Shown: positions 10,047 to 21,554, counted from the stretch's first letter. The stretch: DNA of 64,000 nucleotides from Diphasiastrum complanatum (GCA_029204225.1 CM055110.1:18035501-18099500); one strand, 5' to 3'. Program-made: numbers and translations. Notes: generated from the letters alone by a model not told the origin.

Positions 10047-11357
10047 GTGGAGGAAGGCAAACAAGGAAACTTTGCAAATGAGCAGGATGAGGATGAAGTA
10101 GATGTATTCTTGATGGCATATACATCCTCACCAGCAAGCAATAGCAATTCAAGAGACAAGTGGTGGATCGACAGTGGGGCTAGCTCCCACATGTCTTGTG
10201 AAAAGGACTTTTTCTCAACCTTACACTCATTCAATGATGCTAAAAAGTTTGTCTTTACTGCAAATGATGAAGAGTGTAGGATAGATGGTGTTGGCACCAT
10301 CTCTTTGTGTCTAGAATCCTCAAAATGCATGGATCTAGAAAATGTCCTTTATGTACCATCAATCACCAAGAATATGCTTAGAGTTGGTCTACTCTTAGAA
10401 AGTGGTTTGGATGTCCACTTTAAGCATGGTGTTTGCTTCATCTTGAAGAATGATGTTTGCATTGCAAAGGGATTTAAACATGGAAGATTGTTTAAGTTGG
10501 AAGCTAGTGTTGCTTTTAAAAGAATGAGCTTGGCAAAGGAGGAGATCACTCAAGAGGAGATCTTGGCAAAGTGTGATCTTGCTTGCATTGAAGAGGAGCA
10601 TCAAAAGGAGGAAGATCTTGAGGATCAGCCTCAAATCATGAGAGTTCCAAGGGAGTCCTCAATGACAATGGCCGAGTCATCAAATTGCATGCAAATTGTC
10701 CATTCAAGTGTGCATCTTGCAAGGGTGGTGAGCATTGGAGAGTCTACTATCTTTGAATACTTTTTGGAAAGTATTAGTAGACATGAGGTGACTTGTTTCT
10801 TACCTTTAAGATCCATGGTGTTTATTACTTTGTATGACAAGACAATGAAATGGGATGCTTTGAAATCTACATTTGTTGTTGATAAAGCAATTTCATTGGA
10901 TAACTATTTTTGTAATAGTTTGAATAGAGTCATAAAAGATGAAACATCATTTGCTTTGGAAATCTTTGTGTCCACATGCTTTGTGCATGATCATTCCAAT
11001 GTAAGGACCAAAGATTATCCTATTTCAATGATAGGAATAATGGTAGTGTTTTGCTCTTCAAGTAGAGATTGTAGAATCTACTTGTTTTCAACCAAAGAAT
11101 TTGTCAATGGTGGAAAAGTGATCTTTCAAGAGTGGAAGATCTGTAAACTTGAAGAAGCACCTTTGGATCAACACATTATTCAATTCATTGATGTTTTGGA
11201 GTCAAGTCAAGTGGAGGATCAAGCTCAAGACCCGAGGACTCCAAGAAGAATTTTGAGTATCAAGATAGAGCCATCAAGGCTCAATCATATGGATCAAGCA
11301 AGGCAAGTTGTCTTTGGCAACATTATTTATGCACTTAATATTTTAATTGATGTATAG
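10047..11357 (+). pseudogene. Copy A: protease plus integrase-derived ORF (436 aa)
   Basis: This frame continues the nucleocapsid frame, but an in-frame TAG at 9978-9980 stands just before the CCHC knuckle (CFFCGKKGHYASEC), as in copy B. The protease motif 'WWIDSGASSHM' is followed by 'LENVLYVPSITKNMLRVG'. The second half is the integrase-derived region of copy F: 'QIVHSSVHL' with Ser in place of the first catalytic Asp, 'ISLDNYFC', then 'IMVVFCSSSRDCRIYLFSTK'. The stop at 11355-11357 is supplied by the LTR junction. It could encode a protein only if started internally; there is no promoter evidence. Confidence 0.8.
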
Positions 11358-12001
11358 TGTAAATTGTGTGCACAAGTGGGTCCCACACATGTGAGGCCAT
11401 GATGCCACGTGGGAAACCCATCCTAATGTAGGGTAGGTCAAGTCAAGAGAGTTGGTCATGTCTATTTGGTGGTCATCCCTACTTTATAGGACCTACACCT
11501 AAGTTTAAGGTGAAAATTTGACCAACTAGCTACCTACCAAGCATAACTCTAGGAAATAGACTAGGGTTTCATTTTAGGTCAAGGAGAGTGAGTTAACTTC
11601 CTTATTACATGCTGGAAATCCACCTAACTTCAAGAAGGAAGTCGAATTTGCTATGTATTCCCTCTCTCCATAGTGAGAAGAAAGAAAATTTTTGGAGCTC
11701 ATTGGCAATCTCAAGCTAGGTCACTATGTACATTGAGTTTTTGTGATCCAAATGGAACCAAATCAATTTCTACTTGTTTCTCAGGTTGAAGGCCATACTA
11801 CAGCTTGTAGTACACACGTGTGGGCTCGGATTTCAATGTTTATCAATGCTTTTGATTGTTAATGCTTGTTGTTTGTCAAATTGCCAATCTAGATCAACTT
11901 TTTTGTGTCTAGTTTTTTGATAGATTGTTAAGCAAGCATCCAATCACTCTTGTGGATCTTTTGTAGATCCATTTATGGTCCTAAAGTACAGTACTTTCAC
12001 A
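11354..12001 (+). repeat. Copy A LTR, first ~55 bp missing
   Basis: Collinear with the copy F LTR from its position of about 55 to the end CTTTCACA. It includes the palindrome CACACGTGTG at 11813-11822. No primer site follows, which fits a 3' LTR. Confidence 0.88.
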
Positions 12002-12289
12002 GGTTCTACACTCTATATATACCCTCAACCATGTCCATGAGGATCATTGAGAGTTGTGGTCACTATGTTGTCGAATTGGTAAGGGCTTCTATCTTTGTGA
12101 TTTGCCAAATTCCCTTGTGCTCAAGGGCTAGATCAGAGGAGATCTAGGATTGGTTGAGTTGGTTTCATCTACTGCACTTCCCCTTTATGTTCTTGGAGCT
12201 CTATCTGGATTGGGAGACTTGGGAGACATTTTAGCTATTGTACGCTCTCTGTGAGTCATATACCTAGGAAAAAAGCTTACTCCTACTTG
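12002..12289. other. Flank of copy A, possible old LTR piece
   Basis: It begins 'ggttctacactctatatata', which contains a TATA-like string. Beyond that I see no motif, gene or terminal repeat. Confidence 0.3.
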
Positions 12290-13870
12290 TCCTGCAATTT
12301 TTACCATATCATGATAAAAGTGGGGGCCTTGCTTGCACCCTCAGTTACGTTTACAATTACACTATTTCCTTTTAAGCTAACTTTCTTAAATTGAATCATC
12401 GTGTTTTCTCCACCCATGCCCAATGGTCATGAAAGTGTGTGTGTGTCTCATTTGATGCCTACTCATGAATGTGTGTCTGATGTGTTTCCATAAATTAGTA
12501 TATAGTTTGTACTTTACCTATTGTATGTTATTTGCCCATGAGATACCCAACTAAAAGTCTTACTCTTATAAATCCTTTAATCTTCCACCATATCGTGATG
12601 GAGCACTCTCCACCACTGGATGAGGATAGGGGCTTGCTTGCACCCTCAATCATGTTTATGAATACACAAATATGCTAATATTCTCTTTCAGGCCATCTCT
12701 CTTACAATTAAATCATTATGCTTTCTCAATACTTTTCCAATGGTCATGTATGTGTGCCTCATCCTTATACTTACTAGTGACATGTCAGTTTGATGCTTTT
12801 GTAGAAATTAGTAGATATTTTGTACTTTAGCTATTGTATGCTATATGCCTATGAAATACCTAGCTAAAAGTCTTAGTCTTACTTGTTCTTTGGGCTTCCA
12901 CCATTTCATGATAGAACACTCTCCATCATTCAAGGATGAGGGTGGTGCCTTGCTTGCACCGTTAATCACAATTACAAAATTTACAAGAATACACTATTCC
13001 CTTTCGATCTCTCTTAAGTGCATCATTTTATGTTCTCAAAACTCACACAATGCTCATGTATGTGTTCCTGAACCTTTTACCTACTCATGCATTGGTGCTT
13101 GATGCTTTTGCAAAAAGTAGTATATAGTTTGTACTTTAGCTATTGTATCATATCTGCCTGTGAGATGCCAAGCCAAAAGCCTTACACTTACCCATCCTTC
13201 AATCTTCCACCATGATGGAGCACTCTCCACTGTTGGATGAAGGTGGGGGCCTTGATTGCATCCTCAATTGTGATTACATATATACAAATAGACTATTCCC
13301 TTTTAAGCTATCTTTCTTACGATGGAATCACTATGTTTTCTCAATACTCACCCCATGGTCATGTATATGTGCCTCATCCTTATAGGTACTCATGAATGTG
13401 TGCCTGATGCTTTTGCAAAAATTAGTATTTAGTTTGTACTTTAGCTATTGTCTTTATATGCCTATTAGAATATAGTTTGTTTTTTAGCTATTGTATCTTA
13501 TCTGCCTGTGAGATACTAAGCTAAAAGTCTTACTCCTACATGTCCTTCAATCTTCTGCCATATGATGATGGAGCACTCTCCATTGCTAAATGAGGGTGCG
13601 GGCCCTACTTGCACCCTCAATCATGGTTTCGGATACACGAATACACTATTCCCTTTTAAGGTATCTCTCTTACAAGTGCATCTAACATCATTATGTTTTC
13701 CCAATACTTCAATGCTCATGTATGTGTGCCTTATCCTTACACCTACTCATGCATGTGTCCTTATGCTTTTGCCAAGATTAGTATTTAGTTTGTACTTTAG
13801 CTATTGTCTTGTATATGCCTCTCATAAATTTAGCTAAAATTCTCTCTTACATCACCTTTAGTCTTCCACC
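12290..13870. repeat. Degenerate tandem array, ~300-bp unit, ~5 units
   Basis: A block containing 'gagcactctccac' and '...ggatgagg...cttgcttgcaccctcaat' recurs near 12305, 12606, 12908, 13216 and 13570. Between these blocks each unit contains variants of 'tatttagtttgtactttagc' and 'attgtatgctatatgcct'. Spacing is about 300 bp, and about 354 bp for the last unit. A related unit and a half lies at 19680-20110 in the second copy. Short open frames in the units are not conserved between units, so the array looks non-coding. Confidence 0.8.
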
Positions 13871-14044
13871 ATATCTAGTGGGTCTTGAACCTTCTTTTTG
13901 TTCTTTTGATCATTGCTCATTGGCAGACTTGGAATTTGACATGCATTACACCTTTCATATTGAAGGGCTTTTTATTATTAACTTTTATGTGAAGTGTATG
14001 CTTCACGAGTACCTTTCTAAGAAAAATGTGAAAAAATATAGGCT

Positions 14045-14205
14045 CTATGGTTTTTTTTATTATACAGAATTATGCAACTAGTGGTGGTTATACACAACAC
14101 ATACGACACACCAACAACATGTGAGCAATGCCAAGTGAGGAGCAAGCTCCTAAGATGTCACTACGCAGCAATTGGGATTCGAGCCCAAGCTTTGCCAATC
14201 GTAGT
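14045..14205. mobile_element. Small insertion in duplication copy 1
   Basis: Comparison with copy 2 (about 20265-20310) shows about 160 extra bp here. The inserted sequence ('gcaactagtggtggttatac' through 'gattcgagccc') resembles 15884-16060 in the same orientation. It could be a fragment of the LTR proposed at 15780-16147, or a small non-autonomous element. Edges are approximate and no clear target duplication was found. Confidence 0.55.
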
Positions 14206-14443
14206 CAAAGGCTTTCTTTGGAATGGAAATTTCAAAATTTAGATGGTCTAAACTTTGGGTTTTCAAATTTCCTTGAAGGGTATTCTTATTTATGCTTTCA
14301 AACGACAATCTGGTGAATCTTGTGCTTTTCTTTGAAAGGCAGACGAGGCTTTCACATGGATTGCAATTTGCAAAGGCCAAATCTGGTAGTGGGCACTGAA
14401 AATTGAAATTCTCTTTCTTTCTTTGGCTCCACTTTTCCCTCAG

Positions 14444-14591
14444 ATTTGTCTTATTCCCATGTCGTTTCCTCTTGTTGCTATTGAGCTCACAAGATTCCTT
14501 CTCTTGAATTAGAAAATATTTGTCTTATTCCGATGTCGTTTCCTCTTGTTGCTATTCAGCTTATGAGATTCCTTCTCTTGAATTAGAAATA
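14444..14591. repeat. 74-bp tandem duplication
   Basis: Two adjacent copies (14444-14517 and 14518-14591) begin 'atttgtcttattcc' and end 'ccttctcttgaattagaaa', with few mismatches. LBD-upstream copy 2 has this block once (about 20527-20610), so the tandem duplication arose in copy 1 after the larger duplication. Confidence 0.88.
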
Positions 14592-15120
14592 TATGCAGTT
14601 CACAGCGGGCAGTCAGTGACTGGAGTGATCCGGTGATGAGTAGTACTCTCAGAACTAAGAATGGAACTTGACTCTGAATAGCAAGTGTAATTACAAACTG
14701 ATTTCAGGTGCTCAGATACGTCTAGTTCAGGTTGCTGGCTTGAAATACTTCGAAATCATCGGATTAGGATTTGCTAGATTGTTTGGCAGCAACCCATCAG
14801 GTTTCTGGATATTCGACATTCAGGTGCTTAGACAGACGTTACTGAAATTTTTCTTCCACAAACATGACTTGTACTTCACCAGGCACCTCTCAAATGAGTC
14901 CCTCTTAGCTTGTCTTGCACGATAATAGATCTCCAGGTCATGTCAGTTCTTCACCATTGTTGTCAGAACAAGTATTGAAATGTTCTGCACTAAAACGTGG
15001 GCTGGAGTTTGTACCTTCAAATTGTTGATAAGTGTTCATTAGTTTGAGGAGTCAGCCGGTACCCTAAGTTGTTTTGAATCTTTTAATGCATATACTTGTA
15101 GGAAGACATGCATCCTAATA

Positions 15121-15779
15121 CGATTCTCTAGGATATTTTAAGCTAGATTTGGTGAAAAGTCTTCAGAAATTTTGTTAAATTTGCTGCTCAAGCCAAACAG
15201 TCGTCAGTTCAAGTCTCAAGAGCCTATTCGCTTAAAATGCCAGGAAACGTCTCACTGCTGTGTCTGCTGGGAGTCTTTTTTAACAGCTCTAGCCTCCATA
15301 CTAGGCCAGTTTTTTTGTGTGGCGAGGGCCCGTGTTTCATGTAAGCCTGTACAGAGAGCAAATTTCCCAAGCCTTCGAGTATGCTATGCAGGATGCCTTA
15401 AAAATCTCAACAAAAAATGAGGAAAATTGGATCCAGATTGGAACTTCGAGGTTACTATTCTTTTTGGTAGTGAAGATCCTGGAGTATGGAATCACCGTGA
15501 CCAGATTCGACCCTCTGAAAATTGTAAGATCCTGAAGATAATAATAACACTAACATGGCTTCCCGGTTGTTGAAGGTGAAGAGAGTGAGACCAAGAACTG
15601 CAGAAGATAGAGAATTAATATTACTTCCAATCTTGTATGGATCACCATTATATCTTGGAGGTGAAGAAACATAGAAACATAGAAAAATGATGCTAAAATA
15701 GAATCTAAAATAATGCAAGAGAAAAGATGGTTTAACAACACCATGTATACACGTGAACAGAGATTTATTCCAAATCACC
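15121..15779. other. Region after duplication breakpoint, no gene recognised
   Basis: Homology with the LBD-upstream region ends about 15120. Open frames at 15172-15420 (+) and 15778-15455 (-) have no recognised domain. The minus-strand one could be transcribed LTR or leader sequence of the copia relic to the right. Confidence 0.35.
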
Positions 15780-16147
15780 CTTCAGGAAAAACCCAATAGA
15801 AATTGATCATGATTACTTATATTATTAAGTGCTGGATAAAACCCAATACAATATTTATTTTTTATTTTTTTTGCAACGCGTAAAGCAACTAGTGGTGGGT
15901 TATATACAACATATATACAACCTAGCAACGCTATTTGAGCAATGCCATGTGAGGGGCAAGTCCCTAAGATGTTGCAACGGTTGGAAATTGAGCCTGGCAC
16001 TTAGCCGGTCCGCAATAAACAACTATACCCCTACACCTTGTTGCAATTGAACACTATATTATTCTACTTTTCGCTAGTTGGCTATATGATTACATGACCC
16101 TTCATGAGTATCCAACAAAGTGTTCAACATATTCAACAATCTCCCAC
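15780..16147 (-). repeat. Probable LTR remnant of a minus-strand copia
   Basis: Near 16137-16160 the minus strand reads 'gtgggagattgttgaatatg', the typical transition from a copia polypurine tract (gtgggaga) into an LTR starting TGTTG. Farther along on the minus strand are TATA-like strings ('gtatatatgttgtatataac', about 15900-15920). RT sequence of a minus-strand copia lies just upstream in minus sense. The lower boundary is a guess, and no partner LTR was found. Confidence 0.45.
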
Positions 16148-16259
16148 ATTTGAGTACCTTATGCATAGGGTTCGTGCATAATGCTAAACATAGAAATATC
16201 CAATGAATTTTTGCAACAAGAAGACTTCTCTAAACTAACAAATCTGGTTTGAGAGTAGA

Positions 16260-16615
16260 TGTGTTTTATGCTAGCCATATGCCAATGTGGTTTAAAAGAG
16301 AGTTGGGCAATAAAAGCTCATATTTGTGTTGTTTTCAATTATATCTCTCACAAACTAAAACTATACACCAATAAGTTTTGATATACCAACTACTTCATAG
16401 CCAACATGAACGTAGTTGAAGTCGTTTTTCAATGGGAGAAAAAATCTTGCCATATCTATTCCCTTCACTTGGCAATACCATATTGATACCACTTGTGCTT
16501 TGTATTTTTCCAAAATGCCCTATACTTCTTGAGAATCCATTTATTATGAATATGCTTTCTATCACTAGGTAGCTCGATTAACTCCTACATTCTTCTTTCA
16601 TCCAAGGCCACTAAT
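16260..16615 (-). pseudogene. Copia RT fossil, minus strand
   Basis: The minus strand around 16585-16525 reads 'ELIELPSDRKHIHNKWILKK', close to the conserved start of copia reverse transcriptase (ELVxLPxGRKAIxNKWVFK in family terms). Broken frames that follow fit 'GIDxxxxFSPIxKxxSIR' weakly. Multiple stops and frameshifts are present and the YVDD region is not recognisable. An old, dead insertion. Confidence 0.6.
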
Positions 16616-17019
16616 GTCTTGTTTTCATTTTCAACAGTTTATTTTCATTTTAGATTGTCTTCTTTCTTTTGAAAATATCTCCAATAAAGTCTCTTTTGGT
16701 GAAGCTCTTTCCTTAATAGATTCATGTTCTTTTATTGATTCACATTAATAATCATCATCTATAGACACAAATTGTATCTTTTCACATTCACCTAAAAGTC
16801 CAACATGGTCTCAAAGCCTATGGTTCTTAGTTCATGATATCCATCAAGGTAATAGAGACATGGTATCACACAATGGTTTCAAAATTTTGATCATTATCTT
16901 GGTGTCCATGTTCATTATATCCTACTTTCTTGATTTGCATGCATATCTTTAGCGTACAATCTTAAATTCTCAAAACACACTACATTGACAATCATTGATT
17001 TTTAGTTCATTTTCTAAAA
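16616..17019. other. Decayed intergenic or transposon sequence
   Basis: No gene is recognised. A 'acatggtatcacacaatggt' string near 16858 vaguely resembles an LTR end followed by a primer site, just upstream of the fossil gag, but it differs from the canonical site at several bases. Confidence 0.3.
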
Positions 17020-17800
17020 TTAGAGTCATCGAGAGATTTGATGGAGACAACTTTTATTTTTGGAAGTTCAAGATTGGAATGATCCTTATTGAGAAGGGTT
17101 GAAAAAGTGTATGACACATCTGACAACCACAACAAAATCATAAAGATTTTCTAACCAATTGGAGATGGAAAAACTGTTGGAATTTTTTCCATGAATATGA
17201 AAAGTTCAAGAATTTCACATGTTAGCCATTTCAAGCTTCCAAGCAAGCTTGGGATGCCTTCACCATTTTGTACAAGATTCAGGATGTAACAACTCACCTA
17301 TATGAGAAAGATGTGTTTTAAATCAAAGATGTCAAAATCTACTCCTATTAGTGACCATTTCAATAGCTTCATATTACTTCTTGATCAACCAAGCTAATCA
17401 ACTCCTGGTTCTTGGTTCACTCCGATAGTGATGTAGGCTATCAAGCCTTCATGCATCTCCTATGATTGACTACCTACTAGTCATGGTAGCAGGTAGTCGA
17501 TTCACAACAACATTGACAAGTGAAAAGGTCATTTCCATGTTTCTTCAAGAAAAACTTAAAAGGAAGGCCAAAGACTAACAATGTAATTGCTTTCTTCTCC
17601 AAGAAAAGCATCATCTTGAGAATGAAAAACATTCAAGTTCTTTTTAGCATAGTAGGTAGTTAAGAGATGGTCAATAGCCTAACATCAAGCTATTTTGTAA
17701 GTATTGAAAGAGATAATGACATGTCAATGAACCAAGATTCTCAATGAGACTAGGAGAAAACAATGTGCTACCAATGGGTGTAAGCATGGTCAGTTCTTAC
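17020..17800 (+). pseudogene. Copia gag fossil, plus strand
   Basis: 'IERFDGDNFYFWKFKIGMIL' followed by 'IEKG' matches the opening of the copia gag type with a F-D-G-N-F/Y-W signature. About 55 codons later 'SKQAWDAFTILYKIQD' fits the AKEAWDxL block. A weak zinc-knuckle-like 'FCKY...' appears near 17690. Stops and frame changes are frequent. This family is distinct from Copia-A, family B and Copia-G. Confidence 0.6.
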
Positions 17801-18589
17801 AATTTGGGACTAGTGGCATTTGCACAGGTCTCTCGTCGCTTTCTCCGTACATAGTTGTGAAATTCGAACAAAATTTAGAAGTAGGTTTTTTGTGCACAAA
17901 TGGGGAGGGGATCGAGAATGGCTAATGCGCTTAATAGCCCCGCCTAGCTACAACTAGTGGACGCGTAGTTGTGGAGAGGACATCCTAATCTAGCTTGCCC
18001 TTTAGGTTACATGTCTTTTGTATTATGATTTTTTTTTTGTACATCTGATTTTTTTTGTTAAATAATTTGTTTATATGATGTATTAAGATATGGTTTTTTT
18101 TATTGTAGTAGGTTTAGTCGACGTAGTTCTCATATAATTTTTAGTTAGAGTAATAGCTTTGGTTTAAGTAATCATATGTACGTGTCTAGTTGATGAAACA
18201 AGATATAATTTTTGAACTTAATGGGTACGCTTAGATGTTAAGGCCTTTGTTTTCGTGAAGTTTAGTGAATGTAATAGATACATGCAATCAATACGAATAA
18301 TAGTTGCACAGTTATGCAATTAGTTATTATGTTGTATTACTTTGTTGGGACACAATATGTTCCAGGTGGTAGCATGCTATTGGCCCAAAATGACTAATAT
18401 ACAAGCCATCTGCATCTATGTATAGAAATGAGTGTGAGTTGCAAAGCATGGAAGTTGATAGCTAGATTTTGTCATATAGTCTCACCAAGGCCATTGCAAT
18501 TTGCTTACATCATTATTTTTCCATGGACTAACTTGTGTTCCTAGCGGCCAAATTTGTTGAGTTAATTTTTTTAAACATCATACGTCATG
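17801..18589. other. Intergenic, nothing recognised
   Basis: AT-rich sequence with no coding motif. A short imperfect hairpin around 17950-17976 (ctacaacta ... tagttgtgg) is the only local structure noticed. Confidence 0.4.
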
Positions 18590-19130
18590 GATGCATTTTA
18601 TTTTTCTTAAAGAAATTTAAAGATCATGATTTTGGAGCCTAAAGGGCATGATAACGCTTATAAAGCTTATGGGCTTTAAAGCAAAGACATTGTGCCATAA
18701 AATGCATGGGGTTTAGAGCATAAATCACTCCATGGATGACAAGAAACAAGAGTAGATAAAACAATTTGCTTAGATTTTTTGGTGTATAAAAGCATGAATG
18801 TAAACCTTCACACTAAAAGGCCCTATTGTTCCCTACCCTTCCCTTCACCTCCTCGGCCTTTCCGATGCTTTTCTAATAAAAAGTGTAAAGAGTTTCAAGC
18901 ACATGAAAATCTACATAAACCTTTGACCTTCAAATGATTAATTCCAAAGGAATGGGAGCTTTATAAATGGCCTCCATGTTACATAGTTTGTAAATTCTCT
19001 TCCACCTCCCCCAAGCGTGTGCATGATAGCTAAGCCTTGAGGCAATCCCCTACGTGTATTGATGTTGAGGCTTAATCCAATCAACATTTGCCACATGGTA
19101 AATGCTGACAAGTTGAAAATGTCGTACGTG
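18590..19130. repeat. Diverged repeat R1, copy 2
   Basis: Homologous to 1-520 in the same orientation, with shared blocks in the same order. A C-rich tract with interspersed A lies at 19366-19390, slightly beyond the clear homology. Confidence 0.6.
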
Positions 19131-19679
19131 AGAACATACAAGTTCAAATTTGTACCATGACAAATGTTTAACTCAACTTTTGTATCATTGTGGCCATTGT
19201 TTGCACAATGGATAGGGTTGCATGGTGTGACCACATAGCCACCCCTACTCATGGTCATGTTTTGAAGGGCAAAGTAGCATTCAAATACATATATACAATT
19301 GAGAAAAATATAGGCCTTGCTAGGTGTCGCTTGGTGAAGCTTACAAAATTCTTCTAAATGGTGAGCCCCCCCCCCCCCCACCCACCCCCCAAACCTCTTT
19401 ATAAAAGCATCTCCAAAATTCCTTTGATTGAGCCTCAAATCTTGACAGTACATGTTGATTCAACTTTGGATTTTGTTATAAATGCTCAAATTTTGCCACA
19501 TGTTTAGGATTAACCATTGAAAGAGCTTAAGTGGCACATGGCAAAAATTAAAGTGATAAGATGTAAACTATGTAGTGCAATATGACCCATCGTTGATCTA
19601 GCCTCTGTGGATATCATCTTGCCATGAGCATGTAGCAAATACTCACCTTTTAAGGGCAAATGGTGTATTCCCAATTGTG
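19131..19679. other. Intergenic, nothing recognised
   Basis: A 171-codon minus-strand open frame (19453-18938) crosses the C-rich tract, giving a glycine run, and part of repeat R1. It has no recognisable domain and looks fortuitous. Confidence 0.4.
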
Positions 19680-21190
19680 AATAATGGTGCTAGTAGGGCC
19701 CCACCCTCATCCAGTGATTCAAAGTGCTTGAAATGTGGCAGCATGATCTATCCCTCATGACAGAACGCTCTTTACCATTGGATGAGGGTCAACATCAGCT
19801 ACGGTTGTCAGTTGTTAATACATGAATACACCATTTTCTTTTAAGGTATTTATGTTACATGTGAATCATTTTGTTTTCTCAATACATGCAGCTCAATGCT
19901 AATGAGTCATGTATGTGTGGGTGATCCTTATACCTCCTTAGTCCTCGTGTTCGCGATGTGTGCATGATGCTTTTGCAAAATATTTAGTATGTAGTTTGTA
20001 ATTTAGCATTTGTATGCTATATGTCTATTAGCATATAATTTGTACTTTAGCTATTGTATGCTATCTGCCTGTGAGAAACCCAACTTAAAGTCTTACATGT
20101 CCTTCAAGGGTTCCACCATATCTAGTGGTTCATGAATCTTCTTTGTGCCTTTTTGATAAGCATTGAGCAACTTGGAATTACACCTTGCACATTGAAGAGC
20201 TTCTCATTGTTACCTTTTAGGTGAAGTGTATGTTTCAAGAGTACCTTTCTAAGAAAACTATGAAGTATTCTAGGCAGTCTTGTATAATCTTGTTCTATTT
20301 TAGAATGGAAATTTATGATTTTGACCTCATGTCAATATTGGGTTTTCAGATTTACCTTAAGGGTGCTCTTATTTCTGCTTTTCGATTGACAAGTTGTTGA
20401 CTTTTGTGCCTTTCTTTGAGACTTGAAAGGCATAGGAGCCTTTGACTTGGGTTGCAATTTGCAAAGGCCAAGTCTAGCAGTGGGCACTGAAATTCTCTTG
20501 CTTTCTTTGGTTGCCACTTTTCCCTCAGATTTGTCTTATTCCGATGGACATTAGTCTTTTCCTCTTGTTGCTATTCAGCTCACAAGATTCTCTTATCTCG
20601 AACTAGAAATATAAGCACTGTGCATTGTGACTGGAGTGATCTTGTGATCGGTATAGTGTAGCAAGAGTAGATCACTGTAGTGCTCTCAGATCTAAGGATC
20701 ATAGCAGATTGACTTTAAGAAGGCAGTGTGATCGTTTGCTCTTAAGAAGCTTCAAACATACAGATTGATCTCAGGTTCTTAGAATAATGTATGTATAGGT
20801 TGCTGGCCTAAATTTGCTTCAAATCGATTCGGACTAGGATTGCTAGATTTTTGGCAGCAGCCCATCAGGTTTCTGGATATTCAACACTCAGGTGATTACA
20901 CAGACGCTATAGAAATTCTTGTTCCACAAACATGACTTGTACTTCACCTGTCAAACGAGTGCTTCTTAGCTTTTCTTGCATGATAATGGATCTCTACTTC
21001 TTGTCAGTCCTTCACCATTGTTGTCAGAACAAGTATTGAATCTTTTTGCGGTAAAATCATGTACGTGGTTTCTATGGATCTGAAATTTTTACATTCAAAA
21101 TGTTCATAGTGTCCATTAGTCTGAGTCAGCGATACCCTAAGTTGTTTTGGTTATTTTAATGCACATATTCGAAAGAAGGCATGGATTTGA
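19680..21190. repeat. LBD-upstream duplication, copy 2
   Basis: Collinear with 12290-15120, but it holds only about one and a half of the roughly 300-bp tandem units and lacks both the insertion at 14045-14205 and the 74-bp tandem duplication. It ends about 365 bp before the LBD start codon, so it lies in the putative promoter or 5' transcribed region of that gene. Confidence 0.85.
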
Positions 21191-21554
21191 ATGTAGGGAT
21201 CTAAGCTCACTGCTATCTCTGTCTTCAGCTATTACTGCTCTTGCTCTCATAGTTTAAAGACCAGATATATTTGTTGGTTGTGAATCGTTGTGATTTTGAA
21301 AGAAATTCTCTTCTAGGGATACATGGAGTATATGGCAAGTCTTTACTTGACATGGTTCCGGTCTCGTTCACCATTCCCCGATAAGGATTGAACTGAGCCA
21401 GACGCTTCACCCTCGTGGCTTTTTGTTAGGCTGCATGTTGGCTCACAGAAATGTGCAAGTTTGTTTGTTCACTAGGATAACCCATCATTGTTTCAGGAAG
21501 ATAGAAAAACTCACCTTTTAGAACATGTGAATTCAGGAGTGCAATAAGAACAGA
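21191..21554 (+). promoter_or_regulatory. Unique proximal upstream region of the LBD gene
   Basis: This 364-bp stretch between the duplicated segment and the start codon is not present after copy 1. A polypyrimidine/AG string 'catcattgtttcag' near 21484-21497 could be the 3' splice site of a 5'-UTR intron. No confident TATA box was identified. Promoter function is inferred from position only. Confidence 0.4.

Larger units (their letters stand above)
9965..12001 (+). mobile_element. Family B copy A, 5'-truncated non-autonomous copia
   Basis: The copy starts abruptly in the gag nucleocapsid region ('caagtcaaagtag...'). It continues through protease and an integrase-derived region (ORF 10047-11357), then joins an LTR lacking about its first 55 bp (11354-12001). 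The internal-to-LTR junction at about 11354 shares two to three bases of microhomology. It has no 5' LTR, primer site, most of gag, or identifiable target duplication. Upstream of about 10570 it matches copy B closely; downstream it matches copy F, so it looks like a mosaic. Confidence 0.88.
12290..15120. repeat. LBD-upstream duplication, copy 1
   Basis: From the tandem array onward, this segment is collinear with 19680-21190, the DNA just upstream of the LBD gene. Shared landmarks are 'ccaccatatctagtgg', 'gtacctttctaagaaaa', 'gcaatttgcaaaggcca', 'cccatcaggtttctggatat', 'caccattgttgtcagaacaa' and 'taccctaagttgtttt'. The copies differ by many substitutions and several indels. No LBD-like exon follows this copy. 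Confidence 0.85.

Noticed and set aside
12290-13870. CRISPR-like or centromeric satellite array
   Set aside because: Units are long, degenerate and few, without spacer structure. This is a plant nuclear sequence and there is no evidence of a large array.
14078-14205. tRNA-derived SINE
   Set aside because: Only a weak B-box-like string is present, there is no A box at the proper distance and no A- or T-tail. The relation to an LTR-like region at 15884-16060 is a better fit.
15172-15420. 82-codon Cys-containing ORF after the duplicated LBD-upstream block, considered as a remnant LBD exon
   Set aside because: Its cysteine spacing does not match CX2CX6CX3C, and no GAS-block similarity is visible.
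18938-19453. 171-codon minus-strand ORF
   Set aside because: It crosses a C-rich tract and part of repeat R1, has no recognised motif, and its homologous region at 1-520 does not keep the frame open.
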